Shown piece after piece: positions 6,981 to 12,274 of a DNA stretch of 12,274 nt. The notes beneath the pieces were generated by a model. The model did no database searches, had not been told where the DNA came from, and saw nothing but the letters and a program-made list of their open reading frames with translations. Every line of letters begins with the position of its first letter. Position 1 is the first letter of the stretch. Origin of the DNA: Lentisphaeria bacterium (lineage in GTDB: Bacteria; Verrucomicrobiota; Lentisphaeria; Oligosphaerales; Oligosphaeraceae); contig JAEDMH010000067.1 of assembly GCA_016303095.1 (NCBI GenBank), positions 1 to 12,274 on the forward strand, read 5' to 3'. The translations under genes were made by a program, and so were the position numbers.

Positions 6981-8300
6981 TCACTCCTTTCCTTGGCCCT
7001 CCTCCTGAGAGGAGGCCTCCTCTTCCTGGGGGGCAATGCGGCGGATGGGAGAGCCGTCCGTCAACCGGTGCTGCCCCTGGACCACCACTTCGTCCCCCTC
7101 GTGCAACCCCTCCAGCACCTCCACCCGTCCGCCGGTGGTCAACCCCAGGGTCACGGGCACCGCACGGACCGTGTCCCCCTGGCAGACAAAGACCAGCTGA
7201 CGGTCCACATTGCGGATGGGCAGGGAGACATCCACGGTGACGATATCCTGCTTTTCCTCCAGGAGGAGTTCCACGGTGGCGTACATTCCCGGCAGGAAGG
7301 GATAGGTGCCATCCTCCCTCCGCTGATTGGGCACCCGGAGCTCCACTTGGGCCGTGCGGGTCACGCTGTCCACGGCAGGGTGAATCTTTTCCACCAGACA
7401 GGTGACCACCTCCTGGGGATTGGCGGGGCTGCGGAGGGTGGCCGGGGTGTGCCCGGGCACCACTTGGGAGAGGCGGTTCACTGGCACAGAGATCACCACC
7501 TTCACCGTATCCATGGCCAAAATGGTGACCAAGGGCGTGGAGGCGGTGACTTGGACGCCCGGATCCAGATGGCGCCGGCTCACCACGCCGTCCATGGGAG
7601 CGCAGACGATGGTTTCCAGCACATCCAGATTCGCCTTTTCCTCCTCTGCCTTCGCCTGCTCCAGGGAGGCCCGGGCCTCTTCCAAGGAGGCTTCCCCCGC
7701 CTCCACTTCCGCCTGGGCGGCCTGCTCCTCCGCCCGGGCCTGGGCCAGGGCCGTGGTGGCCTGATCCAGACTCTGCTGGGTGCCAGCCTGCTGGGCCACC
7801 AGCCCGCTCATCCGCTCAAATTCTCTCTGCTTGTCCTCCAGATTGGCCTGGGCAGAGGCCAGGGAGGCCTGGCGCTGCAGCACCACCGCCTGGGCGGAGG
7901 CCAGGGAGGCCTGAGCCACGGAGACGGCGGCTTTGGCGGCGGACTGGGCCGCATGGTATTCCCGCCCGTCCAGCAGGGCGATGCGCTGCCCCTTCTTCAC
8001 CAAGGTTCCCTCCTCCACAGGAGTGCCATCCTCCAATTCCAGGGCCAGCAGGCGTCCGGAGACTTTGGCCTGGAGATCCACGGAGCGCATGGCCTCCACA
8101 TCTCCGTTGAAGGTCAGTACATTGCGCACTTCCCCCAGGGTGACCCGGGCTGTGCGCACCGGCACGGCGGCACTGCGGGTGCCGGCCTGCTTCCTCTGGG
8201 CTTCCTCCCGGGCGGCAGAAATCCGCTTCGCCCCCCAGAAGGAGCCCCCAAGGATCACTACAGCCCCCAGAACAACGGGAAACAACGACGTTTTCTTCAT
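6981..8300 (-). CDS. RND efflux membrane fusion protein (periplasmic adaptor)
   Basis: From the ATG at 8300 the product has 439 aa. MKK and a hydrophobic stretch (about 6-21) form an N-terminal membrane anchor without a lipobox Cys. The barrel-sandwich (lipoyl) halves are at about 66-115 (FNGDVEAMRSVDLQAKVSGR) and 228-262 (ETIVCAPMDGVVSRRHLDPG). Between them is an Ala/Gln/Glu-rich coiled-coil hairpin of about 110 residues (about 114-226), with an internal repeat ASLASAQA at 131-138 and 145-152. A beta-barrel (about 264-345, LPGMYATVEL) and a membrane-proximal domain (about 350-420) follow, then an acidic tail. The adaptor bridges permease and TolC-like channel in the periplasm. The start is uncertain. 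The 8300 ATG fits the family and the membrane anchor but has no Shine-Dalgarno, while an in-frame ATG at 8405 has a strong one and would add 35 residues. Confidence 0.93.
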   Translation of the reverse strand: MKKTSLFPVVLGAVVILGGSFWGAKRISAAREEAQRKQAGTRSAAVPVRTARVTLGEVRNVLTFNGDVEAMRSVDLQAKVSGRLLALELEDGTPVEEGTLVKKGQRIALLDGREYHAAQSAAKAAVSVAQASLASAQAVVLQRQASLASAQANLEDKQREFERMSGLVAQQAGTQQSLDQATTALAQARAEEQAAQAEVEAGEASLEEARASLEQAKAEEEKANLDVLETIVCAPMDGVVSRRHLDPGVQVTASTPLVTILAMDTVKVVISVPVNRLSQVVPGHTPATLRSPANPQEVVTCLVEKIHPAVDSVTRTAQVELRVPNQRREDGTYPFLPGMYATVELLLEEKQDIVTVDVSLPIRNVDRQLVFVCQGDTVRAVPVTLGLTTGGRVEVLEGLHEGDEVVVQGQHRLTDGSPIRRIAPQEEEASSQEEGQGKE

Positions 8301-8404
8301 AACGTGTAGAGAAAAATCGGAACAAGAGGGTGAAGGAACCATCTCCCGGATGCGCCCGGCATAGGGCTTTTTCGAGAGGGGGGCCTGGTCCCCGGCAGGC
8401 GGCA

Positions 8405-8416
8405 TCCTCCCTCCTT
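8405..8416 (-). promoter_or_regulatory. Strong Shine-Dalgarno with alternative in-frame ATG for the adaptor gene
   Basis: The minus strand reads AAGGAGGGAGG then ATG at 8405, with 5 nt between the AAGGAG core and the start codon. Initiation here stays in frame with the adaptor and adds 35 residues ahead of its membrane anchor. Just upstream an imperfect hairpin (8415-8424 with 8434-8443, 9 of 10 pairs) would hide part of this site. The 171-nt spacer between the tolC-like and adaptor genes holds nothing else I can support. Confidence 0.4.
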
Positions 8417-8471
8417 CCCTCCCCTGTCCTACGGGGGAAGGAAGCACGGAGGAGGGGAGTTTCCCCCTAGG

Positions 8472-9773
8472 CTACGGCAGACGATAGCCTGCCGTGACAG
8501 AATAGAGCTTTTCCTGGGCCGTCAGCACGGCGATCCAGGCATTGGAGCGGGCCAGAGAGGTGTTGGTCAGATTGGTCTGCACCTCGTTGAGCCGGGTGAT
8601 GGTGGCGGTGCCCCCCAGATACTCCTCCCGCACAAGATCGCGGATCTGGGTGGCCACCTCCAAAAGGCTGTTCTCCTTCTTCAAGACTTCCACAGCCGCC
8701 TGAAGGGAGACGTAGCTCTGACGCACCTCCGACTTCAGGGTGTCCTCCTGGGCCGCCAACCCTTTCTGGCTGGCCAGCAATTTGGCCTCCGCCAACCGGA
8801 TGGTGGCCTGGGTATTCAGGCCGTCAAAGAGATTCCAGGTGGCGGTCACACCAAAATTCACCGTGCGGTCATAGTGGCGATTGAAATGGGCGGAGTGGTC
8901 ACGGCTGAACTGGTAGTTGGCAAAGGCATTCACCTGGGGATACCACTGGGCCTGGGCCTCCTTCACCGCCAATTCCGCATCCTCCACCTCCCGACGGGCA
9001 TTCTGCAAATCCGGCCGGTGCCCCAGGGCATAGGTCATCACTTCCCCAATGGCCGGGAAGCTCTCCGCCGGATCGCCCTCCTGGGGAGGCACCAGCTCCA
9101 TGTTCTCCCAAATCTGCTCCTCCTGCACGGAAAGAAGAGCCCCCAAGGCCACCCAGGCGGTCTTCCAGGCGTTCCGGGCCACAATGGTGTCCGCCTCCGC
9201 CGATTGCACCTGGTATTGGAAATTCAGGACTTCGGAGAGCTTGGCCGTGCCAAACTCGTGCTTCTTCCGGGCATCCTCCTCCAGCTGGCGGTTGAAGACG
9301 GCGTCCTGCTGCCGGATCTCCATGGTGTTCTGGGCCTGGAGGACTTGATAGAAGGCATAGGAGACCTGCTCCTCCAGGAGGCGTCGGGCATCATCGCAAT
9401 TGGCCAGGGCCATCTCCTTTCCCAGCTGGGCGGACAGGAGCCGATAGCGTCGGGCAAAGCCGTCGAAGACCAGATAGGAGGCGGAGAGACCGGCCTCATA
9501 GAGGGTGTTGTTCTCGTAGTCCCGGAGGGGTCTGGTGGCCGCATCCCGCCGTCTGGTGATTCCGGCCTGGGCGTCCAGGGAGGGGAGATAGGCGCTGCGG
9601 GCGCTTTCCCAGGCAGCCATGGCGCTTTCCACGGAGGCCTGGACCTGGGCCAGAGTGGGATTCTGCTCCAAGGCGATTTTTTGCGCCTCCTCCAGGGTGA
9701 GCTTCAGAGGGGCGGCGGTCAGAAGAGGAATCAGGGAAAAGGCCAGAAGGCAGGAAAGACAGAAAATGCGCAT
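8472..9773 (-). CDS. TolC-family outer-membrane efflux protein
   Basis: The 433-aa product begins with a Sec signal peptide (MRIFCLSCLLAFSLIPLLTA, cleavage near residue 21). There is no proper lipobox, so it is probably not a lipoprotein. Two structural repeats of the OEP/TolC family follow: LTLEEAQKIALEQNPTLAQ (about 25-43) and YEAGLSASYLVFDG to SYAFYQVLQAQNT in the first half, then TYALGHRPDLQNARREVEDAE, VTATWNLFDG and VRQSYVSLQAA in the second. The length fits the shorter members of the family. As a trimer it would form the outer-membrane exit duct for the RND pump encoded downstream. It is the first gene of the pump cluster. A tetR terminator and a palindromic candidate operator (9795-9812) lie upstream, which suggests its own promoter. 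No clear Shine-Dalgarno is seen. Confidence 0.95.
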   Translation of the reverse strand: MRIFCLSCLLAFSLIPLLTAAPLKLTLEEAQKIALEQNPTLAQVQASVESAMAAWESARSAYLPSLDAQAGITRRRDAATRPLRDYENNTLYEAGLSASYLVFDGFARRYRLLSAQLGKEMALANCDDARRLLEEQVSYAFYQVLQAQNTMEIRQQDAVFNRQLEEDARKKHEFGTAKLSEVLNFQYQVQSAEADTIVARNAWKTAWVALGALLSVQEEQIWENMELVPPQEGDPAESFPAIGEVMTYALGHRPDLQNARREVEDAELAVKEAQAQWYPQVNAFANYQFSRDHSAHFNRHYDRTVNFGVTATWNLFDGLNTQATIRLAEAKLLASQKGLAAQEDTLKSEVRQSYVSLQAAVEVLKKENSLLEVATQIRDLVREEYLGGTATITRLNEVQTNLTNTSLARSNAWIAVLTAQEKLYSVTAGYRLP

Positions 9774-9794
9774 GGGACTGAAGAGATGCGGAAG

Positions 9795-9812
9795 CGTTTT
9801 CCAGGGAAAACG
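9795..9812 (-). promoter_or_regulatory. Perfect 18-bp palindrome, candidate TetR-type operator before the tolC-like gene
   Basis: CGTTTTCC-CT-GGAAAACG (minus strand) is a perfect inverted repeat of 8-bp arms and a 2-nt spacer. It ends 21 nt before the tolC-like ATG. A site with the same TTTTCC-N2-GGAA core lies upstream of the tetR gene. A weak -10-like CACAAT (9834-9829) would place the palindrome just downstream of transcription start, a common roadblock position. It could instead be an RNA hairpin in the leader. Confidence 0.6.
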
Positions 9813-9857
9813 GGATAAGGCAGAAAAAATTGTGCCGGGGGGGACATTTTCTCCCGG

Positions 9858-9895
9858 AAAAAGAAAAGAACCCCCCGCCCCCCGAAGGGTTCTTT
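9858..9895 (-). terminator. Intrinsic terminator after tetR
   Basis: On the minus strand AAAGAACCC (9895-9887) pairs perfectly with GGGTTCTTT (9873-9865) around a 13-nt loop, followed by TCTTTTT (9864-9858). It sits about 100 nt after the tetR stop and before the tolC-like gene. This implies that the pump genes do not depend only on read-through from tetR. Confidence 0.8.
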
Positions 9896-9991
9896 CGGGA
9901 AGAGGGGGGAGGAAAAGAAGCCTTCCTCCCCCCGCCCGGCGCCACGGAACACCGTCCCGCCGAGGGGAATGGAGGAAGCGTCAACTAGGAG

Positions 9992-10774
9992 CTACTTCTT
10001 CGAGGGAGAGGAGGAGGACACCACCTTGCCGTTGGCCGACATGTGCTCCACGGTGTAGCGGACAATGCCCATGATGTGATCCCGCAACTGCTCCGGCGTA
10101 TGCCAGGGCTTCACTTGCAAGGGATTCTCCTGGTCGCTCCCGAAATGGGGAGCCTCCAGCAACAGGAAGAAACAAAGGGAGGCATAGGTATAGTGCAGCA
10201 GGGCAATGTTCTGCTCCGAAGCCTTCTCCCCCAGGATCTGGATCAGCAAATCCTTGATTTTGGCCTCGTAGGCCACCCGGGGCGCCTGGGCCGCAGGATT
10301 GTCGTCCTCCTCCGCATTCTCCAGGAACTCCCGAAGATACATCCAGGCCGCATAGAACATGTCGTCATCGTAGGAATACCCTACCAGGGTGATGATGTGA
10401 CGGGAAAGGGCATCCCAGGGATCCTTGTTCTTCGAATTCAACAGCTTCTGGATCTCCTGAAGACGCAGGGCCTGGGCATACTCCCGCACTTCCTGATAGT
10501 AGCCCGCCTTGTCCCGGAAATAGTAGTTCACGGAGGCAAGGTTGCTGTGGGAAACCTCGCAAATCTCCCGAATCCGCGCCCGCTCATACCCCTTCTCCGC
10601 AAAAATCTTCAGACCAACGGACAAAAGACGACGACGGGCATTCCGGGCATTGCCCCCGTAAGGACGGCGAAGACGGCGGGCCGCACTCTGTTCCAATACC
10701 ATCTCCGGCGAGGTCGGCTCGCCCACATAGTCCTTCACCAGGGACCCTTTCACCTTTTTCTTTTTTTTCTCCAT
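9992..10774 (-). CDS. TetR/AcrR-family transcriptional regulator
   Basis: From the ATG at 10774 the product has 260 aa. A Lys-rich tail (MEKKKKKVK) precedes the DNA-binding domain at about 43-92: helix ARRRLLSVGLKIFAEKGYERARIREIC, then the turn and recognition helix SHSNLASVNYYFRDKAGYY, close to the CecR/AcrR type consensus. The C-terminal part (about 95-245) is helical and would bind a ligand and dimerise. It lies just upstream of an RND pump cluster on the same strand, the usual place for a local repressor of such pumps. Palindromes sharing one core lie before tetR itself and before the tolC-like gene. I chose 10774 because the frame upstream has no family similarity and contains the putative operator and promoter. 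No strong Shine-Dalgarno is seen. Eight A residues directly follow codon 2. Confidence 0.9.
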   Translation of the reverse strand: MEKKKKKVKGSLVKDYVGEPTSPEMVLEQSAARRLRRPYGGNARNARRRLLSVGLKIFAEKGYERARIREICEVSHSNLASVNYYFRDKAGYYQEVREYAQALRLQEIQKLLNSKNKDPWDALSRHIITLVGYSYDDDMFYAAWMYLREFLENAEEDDNPAAQAPRVAYEAKIKDLLIQILGEKASEQNIALLHYTYASLCFFLLLEAPHFGSDQENPLQVKPWHTPEQLRDHIMGIVRYTVEHMSANGKVVSSSSPSKK

Positions 10775-10873
10775 TGCTCGCTGCCAAGGAACAAACAAAC
10801 GAACCCCACAAGCCGGGAAAACACCCACAGGACGTCCGGGATGGAATGCTTCCCGCTGTGCCGATCCAAACCC

Positions 10874-10891
10874 ACCCTTCCGCGGAAAAGG
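10874..10891 (-). promoter_or_regulatory. Candidate second operator upstream of tetR
   Basis: The minus strand reads CCTTTTCCGCGGAAGGGT, with a perfect TTCCGCGGAA core (10887-10878). Aligned to the palindrome before the tolC-like gene it matches at 11 of 18 positions, including all of TTTTCC-N2-GGAA. It lies about 100 nt upstream of the chosen tetR start and just downstream of a possible promoter, which would suit autoregulation. Confidence 0.45.
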
Positions 10892-10905
10892 GCACAAAGT
10901 GTCAT

Positions 10906-10936
10906 AATGTAACATCCCCCCACCAAAAATTTTCAA
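10906..10936 (-). promoter_or_regulatory. Possible tetR promoter
   Basis: TTGAAA (10936-10931) and TACATTA (TACATT at 10911-10906) are found with a 19-nt spacer, longer than ideal. The -10 element is the same as in the two tRNA promoters of this window. The predicted transcript would start near 10899, just before the candidate operator. Confidence 0.3.
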
Positions 10937-10954
10937 ATTAACGTTTCATGGGAG

Positions 10955-10974
10955 AAAGAAATCTCGATTTCTTT
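10955..10974. repeat. Perfect 20-bp inverted repeat between the nuclease-like gene and tetR
   Basis: AAAGAAATC (10955-10963) and GATTTCTTT (10966-10974) are perfect inverted copies with a 2-nt spacer. It lies upstream of the possible tetR promoter and downstream of the nuclease-like gene. It could be a protein-binding site or a transcript-end hairpin. The sequence does not match the TTTTCC-N2-GGAA sites. Confidence 0.5.
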
Positions 10975-11015
10975 GGTTCCCGATTCCCAAGGAGAAAGAA
11001 TACAAAACACGGGGG

Positions 11016-11052
11016 GGCCTGAAGGCTTTTTTCCCCAGTTCGGGGTCAGGCC
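11016..11052 (-). terminator. Possible hairpin terminator spanning the stop of the nuclease-like gene
   Basis: GGCCTGA (11052-11046, containing the stop) pairs perfectly with TCAGGCC (11022-11016), and an inner CCCC/GGGG stem (11045-11042 with 11036-11033) lies inside. Only a weak GTGTTTTG follows at a distance, so termination is doubtful. Confidence 0.3.
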
Positions 11053-11822
11053 TTTCGGCGACGGGAAGGGGCGTCCAGGCCGAAGCCGGCATGGAGATAG
11101 AGGCTATTGCGCATGGCGGCCTGGAGGGTCAGATGTTCCAGGGCCTTCCCCCCCGTTTTCTGCTCCGGCGCCTTCCGGGCCACCCTCACCTCCCCCTCGG
11201 GAGTGACGGTGAGCACCCCCCACTGGGGCATGACTTCCTCCACGAAGATCACCCCCTCGGGTATGGCCAGATAGAGGAAATTGGCCACAGACGCCTGGGC
11301 AATGCGCTCCATCCGCGTCCCGTGATACAGGAGGTGTTCAATCTCCCGGCGACGATGGAGGCACTCCTGATATTGAGGATTCCGGGATTCCTCGTAGTTC
11401 CACTCCGCATACTCCTCGAAGAGAAAATGCCCGTCCCGCAACTGGGGCTCCTTCCGCCGAATCTCCTCCTCCAAGGACGTCATCCGGGACTGCAAAGAGA
11501 GACGCTCGGAGGCCAGACCCTCGGGATTCACGCAGGCGGCATAGCACTCCTTTCGACTTAAGGCACACACCACCACCATGCTGGAACGGGGAAGAAGGTA
11601 TTTCCGCCCCCCGCTGGCTCTCTTCCCCATCCAAATCCCCACCACGTCCGCCTTGTCTCCATTCATGGACGTGGGCACATCCACCGCCATCACCTGGGGA
11701 GCGGAAGCCCCCGCGGACATCCATGCCAAAACGCTGCGGCAAAGCAGGTGACGACGCCCCGCCTCCCCTTGGGCCTGCTTTGCCGTGGGACGTCGATATT
11801 TCAAATAGGTCAGCTTGGCCAT
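11046..11822 (-). CDS. Hypothetical protein resembling MmcB-like PD-(D/E)XK nucleases but lacking the catalytic Glu/Lys
   Basis: This 258-aa protein is not confidently recognised. Its outline resembles MmcB-type restriction-endonuclease-fold proteins: an N-terminal helix with Glu20 (QGEAGRRHLLCRSVL), KADVVGIW with Asp59 where the catalytic Asp is expected, SMVVVCALSR (81-90) in place of the usual V-E-C-K-x-SR strand, and ANFLYLAIPEGV to WGVLTVTPEGEVRVARKAPE (180-220), close to the family's F-AVP and GL-x-V ending. If the alignment holds, Glu is Val85 and Lys is Ala87, so the fold would be catalytically dead. About 85 residues rich in Glu and Arg (93-178) are inserted between these blocks, and the protein is longer than the roughly 150 aa of MmcB. 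There is no signal peptide. It starts after the tRNA-Tyr terminator, so it has its own transcription, though no promoter could be chosen. The ATG at 11822 is preferred because the frame upstream runs through the terminator and tRNA. Confidence 0.6.
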   Translation of the reverse strand: MAKLTYLKYRRPTAKQAQGEAGRRHLLCRSVLAWMSAGASAPQVMAVDVPTSMNGDKADVVGIWMGKRASGGRKYLLPRSSMVVVCALSRKECYAACVNPEGLASERLSLQSRMTSLEEEIRRKEPQLRDGHFLFEEYAEWNYEESRNPQYQECLHRRREIEHLLYHGTRMERIAQASVANFLYLAIPEGVIFVEEVMPQWGVLTVTPEGEVRVARKAPEQKTGGKALEHLTLQAAMRNSLYLHAGFGLDAPSRRRKA

Positions 11823-11901
11823 GGCTTGCCCTCTGTTGGCATAGAAAAAACAAGGAGGCAAAGGAAAGGAATACCACCCCGAATCCCCCGGGAAACGGGT
11901 C

Positions 11902-11940
11902 AAAAAAAAATCCGAAGGACAATACTGTAGCCTTCGGATT
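11902..11940 (-). terminator. Intrinsic terminator of tRNA-Tyr
   Basis: On the minus strand AATCCGAAGG (11940-11931) pairs perfectly with CCTTCGGATT (11918-11909) around a 12-nt loop, followed by an unbroken T-run to 11902. It starts only 5 nt after the encoded CCA of tRNA-Tyr. Confidence 0.93.
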
Positions 11941-11945
11941 GAAGA

Positions 11946-12030
11946 TGGTGGTGGGTCATGGATTCGGACCATGGAAAGCAAAGCTAGCAGATTTACAGTC
12001 TGCCCCCGTTGACCGCTTGGGTAACCCACC
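11946..12030 (-). tRNA. tRNA-Tyr (anticodon GTA), CCA encoded
   Basis: On the minus strand the acceptor GGTGGGT (12030-12024) pairs with ACCCACC (11956-11950), followed by discriminator A and encoded CCA (11948-11946). The anticodon stem GCAGA/TCTGC encloses CTGTAAA, giving GTA for tyrosine. A long variable arm (about TAGCTTTGCTTTCCA) makes it a class II tRNA, as bacterial tRNA-Tyr should be. The T loop TTCGAAT-like segment (GTCCGAATC) is slightly unusual. Length is 82 nt plus CCA. Confidence 0.97.
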
Positions 12031-12085
12031 GGAAAATCAATTGCCACGCCACAGGAGCTCGCCCCTTTCGGCGGACGCGACGGTT

Positions 12086-12113
12086 AATGTAACAAACTCC
12101 ACCCCGTTTGCAA
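12086..12113 (-). promoter_or_regulatory. Predicted sigma70-type promoter of tRNA-Tyr
   Basis: TTGCAA (12113-12108), a 16-nt spacer and TACATT (12091-12086), followed by AACCGTCG, lie about 55-85 nt upstream of the tRNA. The hexamers, spacing and discriminator match those before tRNA-Gly. The GC-rich discriminator fits a growth-rate or stringently controlled stable-RNA promoter. Confidence 0.7.
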
Positions 12114-12152
12114 GCCAACACCCCACATTTTTTCACTCCTACACCCCAGAAA

Positions 12153-12274
12153 ACACGGGGGACACGGGGGAAACACGGAAGGCACGGAGAAGGAGACACG
12201 GAAGGCACGGAGAAGGAGACACGGAAGGCACGGAAACGCCGGCAAGCCGGCGCACGGAGGGCACGGAGAGGCGG
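12153..12274. repeat. CACGGA-rich tandem repeat array with internal palindrome, running off the window
   Basis: Two exact 23-bp units (12174-12196 and 12197-12219) are followed by a partial third (12220-12234). All are built of CACGGAAGG and CACGGAGAAGGAGA pieces. Degenerate units ACACGGGGG precede them (from 12153). After the third unit comes the perfect palindrome CGCCGGC-AA-GCCGGCG (12237-12252), then more CACGGAGGG/CACGGAGAG units to the window end. No coding frame here looks real. It has the look of a dispersed intergenic repeat, not a CRISPR, because there are no unique spacers. Confidence 0.75.

Noticed and set aside
4254..8309. A 1351-codon open frame on the plus strand opposite the permease and adaptor genes
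   Set aside because: Its translation is rich in Gly, His, Asp and Gln without any domain. It mirrors the codon pattern of the well-supported minus-strand genes, the usual shadow frame in GC-rich DNA.
8415..8443. Terminator between the tolC-like and adaptor genes
   Set aside because: The hairpin is imperfect and no T-run follows on the minus strand, so termination is not supported.
10775..10936. A longer N-terminus for the TetR-type regulator, starting at 10936
   Set aside because: The added 54 residues have no family similarity and cover the possible promoter and operator.
11823..12047. A longer N-terminus for the nuclease-like gene, starting at 12047
   Set aside because: It would translate through tRNA-Tyr and its terminator, so the ATG at 11822 is far more likely.
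12153..12274. Possible CRISPR array in the terminal repeats
   Set aside because: Units are contiguous 23-bp tandem copies with no unique spacers and no cas genes nearby.

Overview
The window reads as chromosomal DNA of a GC-rich (around 60% by eye) Gram-negative bacterium. It encodes an outer-membrane TolC-family protein, an RND efflux pump and an LPS-core-type glycosyltransferase/kinase, so a double membrane with lipopolysaccharide is likely. Every gene found is on the minus strand, so transcription runs from high to low coordinates. Three things make a Verrucomicrobiota/PVC-type organism my best guess, at low to moderate confidence: weak Shine-Dalgarno sequences at several starts, a PG0541-type transporter-associated protein, and a short CACGGA-type intergenic repeat array. 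No marker gene here proves it.

Layout in order of transcription. (1) 12274-12031: a CACGGA-rich tandem repeat with a palindrome, then a promoter for tRNA-Tyr. (2) 12030-11902: tRNA-Tyr(GTA) with encoded CCA, followed by a strong intrinsic terminator. (3) 11822-11046: a 258-aa protein resembling MmcB-like PD-(D/E)XK proteins but apparently lacking the catalytic Glu and Lys. (4) 10774-9992: a TetR-family regulator with its own terminator. (5) 9773-1589: an envelope gene cluster, in order TolC-like outer-membrane factor, membrane fusion protein, RND permease, PG0541/PII-like small protein, and a fused WaaG-like glycosyltransferase plus WaaP-like kinase. (6) 1618-1448: a tRNA-Gly(CCC) promoter overlapping the end of the fusion gene, and the tRNA itself. 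(7) 1259-1: a Gfo/Idh/MocA oxidoreductase and the start of a YraN-family protein that runs off the window.

The proposed working unit is the tripartite pump: permease in the inner membrane, periplasmic adaptor, outer-membrane channel, with the PII-like protein as an accessory. The TetR-type protein is its likely local repressor. Two palindromes with the same TTTTCC-N2-GGAA core lie upstream of tetR and upstream of tolC, which fits autoregulation plus control of the pump. The glycosyltransferase-kinase fusion at the distal end links efflux to LPS-core modification, and this is the most unusual coding feature. The two tRNA genes share a nearly identical promoter (TTGCAA-N16-TACATTA). No CRISPR array, insertion sequence, phage gene or replication origin was seen. 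No gene-free stretch exceeds about 300 bases.
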